A DNA stretch of 64,000 bases from Methylobacterium sp. J-088 (GTDB lineage: Bacteria > Pseudomonadota > Alphaproteobacteria > Rhizobiales > Beijerinckiaceae): assembly GCF_022829295.1 (NCBI RefSeq), contig NZ_JAKSYH010000136.1, positions 231,694 to 295,693 of the forward strand, given 5' to 3'. Positions 10,127 to 19,689 of this stretch are shown here, one piece after another; positions within the stretch are counted from its first letter, which is position 1; every line of letters starts with the position of its first letter. A model generated the notes under the pieces. The model saw nothing but the letters and a program-made list of their open reading frames with translations. It did no database searches and was not told where the DNA came from. Both the position numbers and the translations under genes were made by a program.

Positions 10127-11851
10127 TCAGGCGGCGCGGATCGTCTGAAGAAAGCGTGCGACCTCGGCACCAAGTCGCTCGGCGTCGCGCGACAGAGCGC
10201 TCGCCGCGCTGAGCACCGTTTCGGCCGTATCGCCCGCTTTCTCGGCGGTGCCGGCCACGTCGGCGATGTGCGTGCTGACCTCGCCGGTGCCCTGCGCTGC
10301 CTGGGAGATGTTGTGGACGATCTCCTGCGTGGCAGCGCCCTGCTCTTCTACAGCCGCCGCGATCGAGGCGGCGGCCCGGCTCATGTCCTCGATTCGGATG
10401 GTGATGCCGGTGATCGCCGCGACGGCCGAGGCGGTGGACCCCTGGATGATGCTCACATGCCGCGTGATGTCGTCGGTCGCCTGCTTGGTCTGCCCGGCGA
10501 GGGCTTTCACCTCGGCGGCCACCACCGCGAATCCCCGGCCCGCCTCGCCGGCCCGCGCCGCCTCGATGGCGGCGTTGAGCGCCAGGAGATTGGTCTGGGC
10601 GGCGATCTTGGCGATCATCCGGACGACGTCGCCGATCTGGGCGGCGGCGCCATTGAGCGCTTGGACCAGCTCCGTGGTCTGCGCCGCGTCGGTGGCGGCG
10701 CCGTTGGCCACCTCGGCGGTTTTCTCGGCCTGGCGTCCGATCTCTTGGACCGACGTGCCGAGCTGGTCGGCCGCCGCGGCGATCATCCGGACATTGGATT
10801 GCGCCTTTTCCGCCGCACCCACTACGCTGGTCGACTGGGTCGCCGTTTCCCCGGCCGCGCGGCTCATCTGGTCCGCCGATCTGCGGAGCTCGACGGCCGC
10901 CGCCGTCACCGTGCCGACGATCCCGCCGACGGAGGCCTCGAAACGCTCCGCCATCGTGTGCATCACCGTCCGGCGCTGCTCCTCCGCCTGCGCCCGAAGC
11001 TGCGCCGTTTCCGCCTCCATGGTTTGGGTGCGCAGCATGTTGTCCTTGAACACCCGCAACGCGCCCGCCATGGCGCCGAGTTCATCGCCCCGCGCGTCGG
11101 ATGGCACCGCTACGGCGAGGTCGTTCTGGGCCAGCTGCTCCATGACACGGGTCATCCTGGCGATCGGCGCTGCGACCCGGCGTAGGATGAACCAGACGAT
11201 TCCGAGCGTCAGGAAGGCCGCTAGTGCGACTGCAACGATCACCGCCATCCGCGAGGCGTCGCCGACCGAATCCGCCATTGCGGTCTGATCGAACGCCCTT
11301 GCCTGGCGGTAGCCGAGCACCGTGTCGACTGCCTGCGTGAAGCTTGCAGCCTCGTTCTGCAAGGCGGTGTCGAACACCGCATCGGCCAACTCGCGTTCGC
11401 CGGCCCGGTCGAGCGCCGCCGCTTCCGCCTCGACCGCGAGGAAGTGTTGCCAGGCCTCGCGCAGGGTATGGGCGAGGCGCTGCTCATCAGTTCCCGCGAC
11501 GGTAGGCGCGTAGGTGCTCCAGGCGCCGGAGAACGCCTCCTGTGCCTTCGCGATCCGGGCCCGATAATCCAGCCGCGCCGAATCGGATGGCGCATGGTGT
11601 GCCAGGACGTCGAGCGCACGCAGTTCCTGGCTGAGCTGCTTCATCGTGCCGAGGATCGCCACCGCCCGGATTTCTCCGGCAACCGACCGACTGGTCTCGT
11701 TGATCAGACTGATGCGGAATACGGAGAACGTTCCGATCCCGATGGAGATCATGAACAATGCGATCGCAGAGCCGATGACGATCGACCGCAGATTGATAGA
11801 AGATTGTCGCGCGCGACTGCGCTCCGGGAACGCCATCCAAATCCATTCCAA
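10127..11851 (-). CDS. Methyl-accepting chemotaxis protein
   Basis: A 574-residue chemoreceptor. Membrane segment 1 is at about residues 25-46, followed by a periplasmic domain of about 160 mainly helical residues (four-helix-bundle type). Segment 2 is at about 206-228, then comes a HAMP domain, then a long signalling domain whose hairpin tip reads [19 protein letters not shown]. No C-terminal CheR-binding pentapeptide is seen. It precedes the sugar-binding protein gene by 34-64 bp in the same direction, suggesting one transcript. Upstream DNA is AT-rich and contains TCCGATAA on the minus strand, close to a flagellar sigma-28 -10, but I see no matching -35. Confidence 0.95.
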   Translation of the reverse strand: MEWIWMAFPERSRARQSSINLRSIVIGSAIALFMISIGIGTFSVFRISLINETSRSVAGEIRAVAILGTMKQLSQELRALDVLAHHAPSDSARLDYRARIAKAQEAFSGAWSTYAPTVAGTDEQRLAHTLREAWQHFLAVEAEAAALDRAGERELADAVFDTALQNEAASFTQAVDTVLGYRQARAFDQTAMADSVGDASRMAVIVAVALAAFLTLGIVWFILRRVAAPIARMTRVMEQLAQNDLAVAVPSDARGDELGAMAGALRVFKDNMLRTQTMEAETAQLRAQAEEQRRTVMHTMAERFEASVGGIVGTVTAAAVELRRSADQMSRAAGETATQSTSVVGAAEKAQSNVRMIAAAADQLGTSVQEIGRQAEKTAEVANGAATDAAQTTELVQALNGAAAQIGDVVRMIAKIAAQTNLLALNAAIEAARAGEAGRGFAVVAAEVKALAGQTKQATDDITRHVSIIQGSTASAVAAITGITIRIEDMSRAAASIAAAVEEQGAATQEIVHNISQAAQGTGEVSTHIADVAGTAEKAGDTAETVLSAASALSRDAERLGAEVARFLQTIRAA

Positions 11852-11879
11852 GTCTTGTCCCGACAGGGCTTATCGTGAC

Positions 11880-12156
11880 GCTGATCGGGAAGCAAATTTA
11901 TCGGAATGCCTCGCGACGTAAAAAAATTCCAGAGTATTAGTTTTAGAATTTAAGATCCATGACTGAGTTAGTGCAATTAATTATATAAAATTACTGTTCA
12001 TTATTAAATCATATAATTCCAAAGACCGAATTAGAGTAGATCTATCAAACAATTCGCCTCAGTCTTTCGAGGAGCGGAGCAGAGATGTTGCATTTGAACC
12101 CCCGCGAAGCCCTTGATTGCGCCGCCTCGTTCGTGATCGCGAGGGTCGAACGCTGG
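11880..12156. other. AT-rich intergenic DNA upstream of the chemoreceptor
   Basis: No gene is seen. The stretch at about 11890-12060 is full of A/T runs, unlike the flanking genes. It probably carries the chemoreceptor promoter on the minus strand and is the left edge of an AT-richer segment that reaches about 14.3 kb. Confidence 0.5.
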
Positions 12157-12249
12157 TCAGAATGGCCGGACTTGCCGCTGCGTCAGCCACAACAGGCCGG
12201 CAATGCCCATTCCGGGACAGACGAAGACCATTAACGCGAGCAGACCCAT
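12157..12249 (-). CDS. Possible 30-residue single-span membrane protein
   Basis: The frame starts MGLLALMVFVCPGMGIAGLL and ends TQRQVRPF. It has one hydrophobic segment of about 20 residues followed by a short basic tail. A GGGAG Shine-Dalgarno lies about 8 nt upstream of the ATG. It is an isolated gene between the chemoreceptor and the glycosyltransferase. The ribosome-binding site and hydrophobic composition make it more likely than a random frame, but no family is recognised. Confidence 0.4.
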   Translation of the reverse strand: MGLLALMVFVCPGMGIAGLLWLTQRQVRPF

Positions 12250-12675
12250 AGCCAAACTCCCGGTAAAGCGTGTCTCCCCTCGAAAAACGTTGGCAGATCG
12301 CAGCAATCCCCGGAGCCAATTTTACTAGTGCTCTGACGCATTCACTTCGTTCCTGCGAGTGAACACTAGTTATCTGGTTTTGCATCAATTTTTCCAGACT
12401 CGGCTGACGCTTCCGTCTGGATCGATGCACTTGGCTGGCCGATACGGGCGTTCACGGTAAGATACGGTCATATCCGTTTCAGCCAACCGGCCTGTTCCTC
12501 TTTGATCCACCACGCATGTACCTTCATCACATCACGGGCGGCCGCTGGAAGACGAGGGTTAGAGGGCCGATAGCCGCACCGGGGCAAGGGGCGAGAGGGG
12601 ATCTGGCGCTGGTGGTGCGCCGGCGACCTTCAGCGATTCCCATCTTGAGGACTGTGGAATTTAATCGAAGCATAT
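12250..12675. other. Intergenic DNA with a bulged inverted repeat
   Basis: No convincing gene is seen. At 12324-12370, ACTAGTG (12324-12330) and TTCACT (12341-12346) pair with AGTGAA (12358-12363) and CACTAGT (12364-12370). This gives a 13-bp stem with a 10-nt bulge and an 11-nt loop. It may be a terminator-like structure or the remains of a mobile element end. Confidence 0.4.
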
Positions 12676-13851
12676 TCAAAGCGACGTTCGAAACTGCCAA
12701 TGTGGCATGAAGTGCGTGTCATAAGATGATTTAGCAAAACCCCAGATCGGATCGACCATCTTACCCAGGGCTTCACCGGCCAAGCGCGCAATACGGGCCC
12801 GTACATCAGCGGGCAAATCCCCAGTCGTCAGCATATCCAAGCATGTTGATAAGCAGGGGCGCGTCTGACCGGTGTTGAACGCACTCACCGCATATTCATC
12901 TTGCAGACCATATTGGTAGATCCAGGGTTGCACAAAGAGATCGGATCCGTTCATCCTCGGCGGCATTCCAGCTTGCGCATAATGGAACGCGGCTACAAAT
13001 TGTTGTTTCCTCCGGCAAAAGCGGCTGGCCCCATGCCGCGCTTCTGCCCGGCTCGGCCGTGTCGCGATCGCACGGTCGTATACGGCAAGTACCGCGGCGG
13101 TGGATTTTCCGAGAAACTCCATGATGTAAGCCGCGCTGAGAAGGCTTATGTAGACCTCCTCATCCCAGAAGCCCAGTTCTGCACGTTTCATGTAATATTC
13201 AAGTGAATTCTCAAAGTCGCTGATGTCACGGTAGCTCTGCGCCAAATAAAACGTATAGCGCGCGATCAGAAACGGATCTTTTTCAGATTTCAGCGCCTTT
13301 TCCAAGAGAATCGCATCACGCCTATATGTTTCGTCGCCATCACAATGCCGCGCTCCGTCCTCTCCGCGCCGCATCGCGAGTGGCAGGGATCCCTGCCAAG
13401 TCGGCTTCGGACAATCCAGGAATTCGTGCACCACGCCTCGATAGCGCCAGGGATACGCGTTGTGGACTAACTGCGTGCGCGGGTAGCGCGTGAATCGGTC
13501 GAGGATCGTGAAGGTGTAAGACGGCGCATCCAGCTTCGGCAGAATGAACCCCGCCGGGACGACCAGTTCGTCGTCCGCGTCGATGATCAGCGAGTAATCC
13601 GCATGCGGGCGGGCCAAGCGGAGCGCCTCACTCCGATTGTGGGCAAAGTCGACCCACGGGCGTTCCACAAGGCACCCCGGTATGTCCGCCATGGCGGTCC
13701 GGATGGCATCCTGTGTGCCGTCGGTGGAACCGGTATCGACGATGATCCAGTGATCGATGATCGGTCTGACCGAGTCGAGGCATCGACCAATAACGTGCGC
13801 CTCATTTTTGACGATCATTGACAGACAGATCGTCTGCTTCGACGACTTCAT
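12676..13851 (-). CDS. Family 2 glycosyltransferase with TPR-like C-terminal region
   Basis: A 391-residue protein. The N-terminal GT-A domain begins ICLSMIVKNEAHVIGRCLDSV, has VDTGSTDGTQD, and carries the nucleotide-sugar/metal motif DADDE in YSLIIDADDELVV. Residues from about 200 onward are helical with repeats (YTFYLAQSYRDISDFENSLEYYMKRAE), as in SunS-like, TPR-bearing glycosyltransferases. Codon use is less G/C-biased than in the neighbours and the flanks are AT-rich, so recent acquisition is plausible. The acceptor is unknown; a cell-surface polymer is a guess. Confidence 0.88.
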   Translation of the reverse strand: MKSSKQTICLSMIVKNEAHVIGRCLDSVRPIIDHWIIVDTGSTDGTQDAIRTAMADIPGCLVERPWVDFAHNRSEALRLARPHADYSLIIDADDELVVPAGFILPKLDAPSYTFTILDRFTRYPRTQLVHNAYPWRYRGVVHEFLDCPKPTWQGSLPLAMRRGEDGARHCDGDETYRRDAILLEKALKSEKDPFLIARYTFYLAQSYRDISDFENSLEYYMKRAELGFWDEEVYISLLSAAYIMEFLGKSTAAVLAVYDRAIATRPSRAEARHGASRFCRRKQQFVAAFHYAQAGMPPRMNGSDLFVQPWIYQYGLQDEYAVSAFNTGQTRPCLSTCLDMLTTGDLPADVRARIARLAGEALGKMVDPIWGFAKSSYDTHFMPHWQFRTSL

Positions 13852-14353
13852 GGTCCGCGAACCTTTTTATACAAGATTAAATTACCCCGCAGTCTTCGAT
13901 GGATCCTTTAGCTCGCAATTTCAAATTTTGCAAAGCACGATTTTTGTCTGTTTATCCTTATTGATGCTTATCTTCTTATAAAATTTAATGCTATCATTAT
14001 AAAATAATGTCGATGCAACTGGCAATCAGCATGGATATAAATGGTGTAATTTTCTCGTCAACTATTCGCGCGAAATCAACATTGCGAGACCAAGCCCGCG
14101 GCACGCCTTTCATGATGCGGGCTGTAGCGCCCGCACGCTTCGTGAGCGGCCGTGTGGAAGGCGTGAGGCAGCGCGGCCGGAGTAGCGAGATCGCGAGTTC
14201 CAAAAGGTCGCACCGTCCACTCATGGCGCGAAATTGATTATCCGAGCGCAGGTGGTTGACCGCATTTTTTGAACACGTGATGGTCGCCCCGGTATCACGC
14301 GCGTGTTCGGCGCCAGTCGCATTATCGGGGCTTTCCGCCCGGAGAGGGCCTGC
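13852..14353. other. AT-rich intergenic region without a recognisable gene
   Basis: About 500 bp separate the glycosyltransferase and the histidine kinase genes, which diverge. The part from 13860 to about 14060 is strongly AT-rich. Short frames exist on both strands but show neither codon bias nor family resemblance. Promoters for both flanking genes are expected here; none is clear by eye. Confidence 0.5.
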
Positions 14354-15073
14354 ATGGCACAGGATCACGCGCACGACCCGCGAGTTGATGCGCTCGAGGC
14401 GGACAACGCGCGATTGAGACGGCTCCTCAATGCGAGCGGTGCGTCTGACGGATTGCGCCACGGTCTGCGCGACACCATGGCGATGCTTCGTGCGGTGCTG
14501 CGTCTGTCTGCCGACACAGCGGAAAGCGTGGAAGGCTATGCCACCCATCTCGAAGGCCGGCTCGACGCGATCGCCCGCGCGCGCATCAGTCTCGACATGT
14601 CCGGCGGGATCAGCATGCATTCGCTGATCTCGGACGAGTTGATGGTCCATCTCATCCGCGAGGGCGATCAGGCGGAACTGGCGGGCCCGACTATCCGCCT
14701 CCGTCCGAAGGCCGGACAGGTGATGGCCCTGGCTGTGCATGAGCTTTGCAGCAACGCCGTCGAGCACGGCGTTTTCGGACTGTCAAAAGGCAAGGTGAAC
14801 GTCGTCTGGTCGGTGGACACCCGCGATACGATGCAGCCAAGTGATCTGGTTCTGACCTGGAAGGAAACCGGCGGCACGGACGTCGCCCCGCCGACGCGGC
14901 GGGGCTTCGGCATGCAGGTCCTGAACGACATGCTACGCTACGAGTTGAACGCCCATATCGATCTCGCCTTTGAACCGGATGGCTTGCGCTGCACGATGCG
15001 TCTGCCCCTCGTGCAGCGGATCGGCAGCGTGATCGACGCGTCCGGATCCGACGAAACCGGCGTGCCGAACTGA
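14354..15073 (+). CDS. Soluble HWE-type histidine kinase
   Basis: About 239 residues from MAQDHAHDPRV, preceded by GGAGAGG. A short coiled N-terminus leads into the dimerisation helix with the phospho-accepting His in GLRHGLRDTMAML, the HWE/HisKA_2 pattern. The ATP-binding domain has ALAVHELCSNAVEHG (N-box) and VVW, then GFGMQVLNDMLRYELNA and a C-terminal TMRLPL. There is no sensor domain and no membrane span. No response regulator is adjacent, so its input and partner are not visible here. Confidence 0.8.
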   Translation: MAQDHAHDPRVDALEADNARLRRLLNASGASDGLRHGLRDTMAMLRAVLRLSADTAESVEGYATHLEGRLDAIARARISLDMSGGISMHSLISDELMVHLIREGDQAELAGPTIRLRPKAGQVMALAVHELCSNAVEHGVFGLSKGKVNVVWSVDTRDTMQPSDLVLTWKETGGTDVAPPTRRGFGMQVLNDMLRYELNAHIDLAFEPDGLRCTMRLPLVQRIGSVIDASGSDETGVPN

Positions 15074-15128
15074 GGAGACCTGCCGCCGACACCGGCCTAC
15101 TCCCGGTACCGCCTGGCTCTGCGGCCGA

Positions 15129-15971
15129 TCAGTTTCGCCGGCCGATCGTCGCCTCGATGCGGCCACAAGGCTCGTCGGTCGGCTGGAAGACGGCGCCCTC
15201 GTTGTCCAGGCCGAACGGCCTGAGATCGATCGGCAGATAATGCCTGTTGGGCATTATGAATGCGATCTCGGCCAGTTCCGGGACCTCGGCGAGCGCAGCT
15301 TCACCCATCCGGTACATGCTGTCCTGAACACCGCGGCTGTACGTGGTTCCGAAGACCCGGAGCAGGATGGCGAGGATTCGGGCATTCACGATCCCATATT
15401 CGGCCGGCTTGGTCGACCAAGACCACGTCGCGTCCATGCTCGTGGCGGCGATCCGGTCGGTCGTATCGGGTAGGGTGCGATACCGGTCGTCGACGAAGCC
15501 GGTCCAGCCGGATTGCGTGGTCTTCATGAAGGTGAAATCGCGCAAGCCCGAGCGAAGCGTCGATCCGGTGCGCTCGGCGACCAGCCCCACATAGCCGAAG
15601 CCGTTGCCGTCGCGGGTGAAGGTGTGATCATGCGCCACGCCCTCGACGGCGTGGCGCAGCCACCGGGTCTCCTCGGCTTCGATCGAGACCGAGGCGACCT
15701 GCGGATAGCTTTCGATCAGCACCCGCGCCACCGCGGTGACGAACGCCTCGGCGTCGAGGGTGGGGTTCTGGGCCGCCGTCACGTTGACGATGTTCTTCAC
15801 GCTGTCGGTGGCGATGCAGGCCCGGTTGTCCCCGTCGGTCCAGGCGGCGTCGAAGTCGCCGGTCAACATCACCGAGAGCGTTAGCTCGCGCGGGACGTGG
15901 TGCGCGCCGTCGCGGGCGAGGCGCATCACCCGGACGCGTTCCTTTCCATAGCGCGCGGTGATCAGCGGCAT
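15129..15971 (-). CDS. Urate oxidase (factor-independent urate hydroxylase)
   Basis: A 280-residue uricase with the two T-fold halves. Key signs are the N-terminal YGKERVRVMR (catalytic Lys), ACIATDSVKNIVN (catalytic Thr), DFTFMKTTQSGWTGFV, and HYLPIDLRPFGLDNEGAVF near the C-terminus. It oxidises urate to 5-hydroxyisourate without a cofactor. It is divergent from the molybdopterin hydroxylase genes across 152 bp, which fits hypoxanthine/xanthine breakdown. The enzymes that act after it (hydroxyisourate hydrolase, OHCU decarboxylase, allantoinase) are not in the window. Confidence 0.94.
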   Translation of the reverse strand: MPLITARYGKERVRVMRLARDGAHHVPRELTLSVMLTGDFDAAWTDGDNRACIATDSVKNIVNVTAAQNPTLDAEAFVTAVARVLIESYPQVASVSIEAEETRWLRHAVEGVAHDHTFTRDGNGFGYVGLVAERTGSTLRSGLRDFTFMKTTQSGWTGFVDDRYRTLPDTTDRIAATSMDATWSWSTKPAEYGIVNARILAILLRVFGTTYSRGVQDSMYRMGEAALAEVPELAEIAFIMPNRHYLPIDLRPFGLDNEGAVFQPTDEPCGRIEATIGRRN

Positions 15972-16123
15972 CGTGGTCTCCAGACGATCGGCTTAGCAGT
16001 CGAGCTTAAGGCGCGACACGGTGCGATCCAAGCAGGGGTCAGGCCGACACGACTTGACCGGGCCGGCGGACCGGCACGCATAGTGCGTGGCCCGATGCTC
16101 TTCTTGCCCGGACGCCGTGCTGC

Positions 16124-16954
16124 ATGGATCTCAACACCATCGAGACCGTCCTGAGGCCGCGCAGCCGATCCGAGCTGCCGTCGTGGCAGGCGGGTGATGC
16201 CTGTCTCGCGGGTGGAACGTGGCTGTTCTCTGAACCGCAGCCGGAAACCCGCCGCCTCGTCGACCTCGCGGGTCTCGGCTGGCCAGCGCACACGATCGGA
16301 CCGGATGGCCTGACCCTCGCGGCGACCTGCACCTTCGCACAGCTCGACCGCCTCACGCTTCCATCCCACTGGCGCGCTGCGCCGCTAATCCCGCAGTGCT
16401 GCCGCGCGCTCCTCGGCTCGTTCAAGATCTGGAACACCGCAACCGTGGGCGGCAATCTCTGCCTCGCCCTTCCGGCCGGGCCGATGATCGCGCTGGCCGT
16501 GGCGCTGGAAGCGCGCTGCGCGATCTGGTCGACCGATGGCGCCGAGCGGGACCTGCCGGCCGTGGACTTCGTGCTCGGGCCCCAGCGAAACGCTCTGCGA
16601 CCCGGCGAGATCCTGCGCAGCCTGCACATCCCGGCGGAGGCTCTCAGTCGGCGGACGGCGTTCCGGCGCATCAGTCTCAGCCCGGCCGGACGGTCCGGTG
16701 CCCTGGTGATCGGGACTCAAGACGCGCACGGTGCCCTCGCGCTCACCGTGACGGCTGCGATCCGCCGGCCGGTCCATCTCGCCTTCGACAGTCAGCCCGA
16801 CGACGCGACGCTGGCCCAGACCCTTGCCGCCGCGATCCCCGACGCGCTCTTTTACGACGACGTCCACGGCCGGCCCGACTGGCGGCGCCACGTTACCGGT
16901 CTCCTCGCCCGGGAGATCCGCGACGCGTTGCAGGGGGGCGGCGGATGCTTCTGA
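16124..16954 (+). CDS. FAD-binding subunit of a xanthine dehydrogenase-type enzyme
   Basis: A 276-residue protein of the molybdopterin dehydrogenase FAD-binding family. The flavin motifs CLAGGTWLF (about residues 27-35) and [11 protein letters not shown] (about 107-117) are present. It passes electrons from the FeS clusters of the next gene product to NAD+ or another acceptor. It overlaps that gene by 10 bp. A weak promoter, TTGACC (16054-16059) with CATAGT 19 bp on, lies in the gap to uricase. Confidence 0.9.
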   Translation: MDLNTIETVLRPRSRSELPSWQAGDACLAGGTWLFSEPQPETRRLVDLAGLGWPAHTIGPDGLTLAATCTFAQLDRLTLPSHWRAAPLIPQCCRALLGSFKIWNTATVGGNLCLALPAGPMIALAVALEARCAIWSTDGAERDLPAVDFVLGPQRNALRPGEILRSLHIPAEALSRRTAFRRISLSPAGRSGALVIGTQDAHGALALTVTAAIRRPVHLAFDSQPDDATLAQTLAAAIPDALFYDDVHGRPDWRRHVTGLLAREIRDALQGGGGCF

Positions 16955-19689
16955 CGATCAACGGGAGCCGGTACGAAGCCGCGCCGCGGCCGGGCCAGTG
17001 CCTGCGAACCTACCTGCGCGAGGCCGGATGGTTCGGCGTCAAGAAAGGCTGCGACGCTGGCGATTGCGGTGCCTGCACGGTCCATCTGGACGGCGAACCA
17101 GTCCATAGCTGCCTGATCCCGGCTTTCCGTGCCGAGGGCCGGGCCGTGACCACCATCGAGGGGCTCGCCGGCCCCTGTCACGCGGATGACGGCTTACCCG
17201 ATACGATCCACCCGATGCAGGCGGCCTTCCTGTCCGCGCAGGGCTTCCAGTGTGGCTTCTGCACCGCCGGCATAATCATGACCGCGGCTGCCCTCGACCA
17301 GGGCCAGCGGCGGGATCTCGGCACCGCGCTCAAGGGCAATCTGTGCCGCTGCACCGGCTATCGCGCGATCCGCGACGCCATTTCGGGGATCGGCCACGCC
17401 GCGCTGGATTATGGTGGCGGCGATCCGGTGGGACAGAGCCTCCCGGCCCCGGCCGCGCTGCCGATGGTCAGCGGACGCGCGCGCTTCACCCTCGACATGC
17501 CACCCGATGACGCCCTCCACCTCAAGGTGCTGCGCTCGCCACATGCCAATGCCCGGGTGGTGGCGATCGATGCGGCGGCCGCGCACGCGATCCCCGGCGT
17601 CGTTGCAATCCTCAGCCACGCGGACGCACCACCCGGCCGCTTCTCCACCGGCCGCCATCAGGACCCCCGGGACGACGCCGCCGATGCCCGCGTGCTCGAT
17701 CCGATCCTGCGGTTCGTCGGCCAACGCGTGGCCGCCGTGATTGCGGAGACCGAGGCGGCCGCAGAGGCCGGAAGCCGGGCCCTGCGGGTCACCTATCAGA
17801 TCCGGCCCGCTCTGCTCGATCCAGCCTTGGCGCTCGCATCCGATGCACCGCGGGTTCACGATCCCCGCGACGAACCCGGCACCGATGCGCCGCCCCTTGG
17901 GCCCCACCCGAACCTCGCCGCCGAGGTCCATGGCGAGGTCGGCGACGTCGCGGCGGGACTCGCTGCGGCCGACATCGTCTATGCGGACACCTTCCTGTCC
18001 CAGCGTCTCCAGCACGCAGCGCTGGAGACCCATGGCTGCATCGGCTGGCACGACCCCGACGGCCGCCTGACGCTGCGCACCAGCAGCCAGGTGCCGTTCC
18101 TGACCCGGGATGCCCTGTGCGAGTTGTTCGGCCTCGAACGGGATGCGGTGCGCGTGGTCTGCGGGCGGGTCGGCGGCGGGTTCGGCGGCAAGCAGGAGAT
18201 GCTGACCGAGGATCTCGTCGCCCTCGCGGTGCTGCGGACCGGCCGTCCGGTACGCTGGGAGCTGACCCGGCAGGAACAGTTCACCGCGACCACGACCCGC
18301 CACCCGATGCGGGTGACCGTAACGGTCGGCGCCCGGCGGGACGGGACGCTCACGGCCATCGACCTAGAAGTCCTCTCGGATACCGGCGCCTACGGCAACC
18401 ATGCGGGCGGGGTGATCCACCACGGCTGCAACGAGGTGCTGGCGGCCTACGCCTGCCCGAACAAGCGGGTTGCCGGGCGCGCCGTCTACACCCACACCGT
18501 CCCGTCCGGCGCCTTCCGGGGCTACGGCCTGAGCCAGACGACCTTCGCCCTCGAATCCGCCCTGGACGAGGTCGCCCGGCGCCTCGGCATCGATCCGTTC
18601 GACCTGCGTCGCCGGAACGCCATCAGGCCGGGCGACCCGATGGTGTCGAGCAGCCTGGAGCCGCACGACGTGGTGTTCGGCAGCTACGGGCTCGACCAGT
18701 GCCTGGATCTGGTGGAAGCGGCGTTGCAAGCCGATCCAGGACCGGAGCCGGAACCGGGCTGGCGCGCCGGCACAGGCATGGCGATGGCGATGATCGACAC
18801 GATCCCGCCCCGCGGCCACTTCGCCGATGCCCGGGTGAGCCTGGAGGCGGACGCTACCTACACCGTCCGGGTCGGCACCGCAGAGTTCGGCAACGGCACC
18901 AGCACGGTGCATCGTCAGATCGCGGCCTCCGCGTTGCGCGCCGATCCTGGGCGCGTGCGGATCCTCGCGGCCGATACGGATGCGGTCGGCCACGACACCG
19001 GTGCTTATGGCAGCACCGGCACCGTCGTCGGCGGTCTGGCGGTGCTGCGTGCCGCCGAGGCCCTGACGGAGCGGATCCGCGCCCAGGCGGCTGAAATGTC
19101 CGGCGCGGCCGTCGAGGCTTGTCGGCTCGACGGCGATAAGATTGTGACGCCTAGCGGTCCGCTCGCTCTTGCCGCAATCGGACCGCTGGCAGCGGACGGG
19201 TACGCCGACGGCAGCCCGCGCTCGGTGTCGTTCAACGTCCAGGCCTTCCGGGTGGCGGTCCGGCCGGAGACCGGGGAGGTGCGCATCCTGCGCAGCATCC
19301 ACGCCGCCGATGCCGGGCGCGTCATCAATCCGATGCAGTGCCGCGGCCAAGTGGAAGGCGGCGTCGCGCAAGCGATCGGCGCGGCACTCTACGAGGATGT
19401 CCGCATCGACGGCGCGGGGCGGGTGATCACGCAGGCGTTTCGCGACTACCACATCCCCGCCTGCGCCGATGTCCCGGATACGCAGGTCCTGTTCGCCGAG
19501 ACCCACGATAGCGTCGGCCCGCTCGGCGCGAAATCCATGAGCGAATCGCCCTTCAACCCCGTCGCGGCGGCGCTCGGCAACGCGATCCGAGACGCGACCG
19601 GGGCGCGCCTTACGGCGACACCGTTCGCGCCCGACCGGATCTACCGGGCCGTCGCGGCCAACCTGAACGCGGACGGCGCCTCGACATGA
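16945..19689 (+). CDS. Molybdopterin hydroxylase with fused 2Fe-2S domain (xanthine/purine dehydrogenase type)
   Basis: About 914 residues from [11 protein letters not shown]; upstream frame inside the FAD gene is a shadow. Residues 1-150 hold two 2Fe-2S clusters, with Cys36/41/44/56 ([17 protein letters not shown]) and Cys103/106/134/136 ([17 protein letters not shown]). The rest is the molybdopterin part: a hammerhead domain from about 165, then the cofactor-binding domains with [29 protein letters not shown], and [20 protein letters not shown], which carries the expected catalytic Glu. These are usually separate small and large chains. The uricase and purine permease neighbours point to xanthine/hypoxanthine as substrate. 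No XdhC cofactor-insertion chaperone is adjacent. Confidence 0.9.
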   Translation: MLLTINGSRYEAAPRPGQCLRTYLREAGWFGVKKGCDAGDCGACTVHLDGEPVHSCLIPAFRAEGRAVTTIEGLAGPCHADDGLPDTIHPMQAAFLSAQGFQCGFCTAGIIMTAAALDQGQRRDLGTALKGNLCRCTGYRAIRDAISGIGHAALDYGGGDPVGQSLPAPAALPMVSGRARFTLDMPPDDALHLKVLRSPHANARVVAIDAAAAHAIPGVVAILSHADAPPGRFSTGRHQDPRDDAADARVLDPILRFVGQRVAAVIAETEAAAEAGSRALRVTYQIRPALLDPALALASDAPRVHDPRDEPGTDAPPLGPHPNLAAEVHGEVGDVAAGLAAADIVYADTFLSQRLQHAALETHGCIGWHDPDGRLTLRTSSQVPFLTRDALCELFGLERDAVRVVCGRVGGGFGGKQEMLTEDLVALAVLRTGRPVRWELTRQEQFTATTTRHPMRVTVTVGARRDGTLTAIDLEVLSDTGAYGNHAGGVIHHGCNEVLAAYACPNKRVAGRAVYTHTVPSGAFRGYGLSQTTFALESALDEVARRLGIDPFDLRRRNAIRPGDPMVSSSLEPHDVVFGSYGLDQCLDLVEAALQADPGPEPEPGWRAGTGMAMAMIDTIPPRGHFADARVSLEADATYTVRVGTAEFGNGTSTVHRQIAASALRADPGRVRILAADTDAVGHDTGAYGSTGTVVGGLAVLRAAEALTERIRAQAAEMSGAAVEACRLDGDKIVTPSGPLALAAIGPLAADGYADGSPRSVSFNVQAFRVAVRPETGEVRILRSIHAADAGRVINPMQCRGQVEGGVAQAIGAALYEDVRIDGAGRVITQAFRDYHIPACADVPDTQVLFAETHDSVGPLGAKSMSESPFNPVAAALGNAIRDATGARLTATPFAPDRIYRAVAANLNADGAST

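Noticed and set aside
11880..12000. Sigma-28 flagellar promoter for the chemoreceptor
   Set aside because: A TCCGATAA -10-like sequence is present on the minus strand, but no TAAA-type -35 at the right distance.
12516..12710. 64-codon plus-strand frame before the glycosyltransferase
   Set aside because: No ribosome site, poor codon bias, and its end overlaps the glycosyltransferase gene on the other strand.
13997..14767. 256-codon minus-strand frame overlapping the histidine kinase
   Set aside because: No domain or ribosome site; the plus strand has a good start and kinase motifs.
16396..16944. Upstream extension of the molybdoenzyme gene into the FAD-subunit gene
   Set aside because: The extra residues are Arg/Pro-rich nonsense in a different frame of the FAD gene; homologous sequence begins at [11 protein letters not shown].
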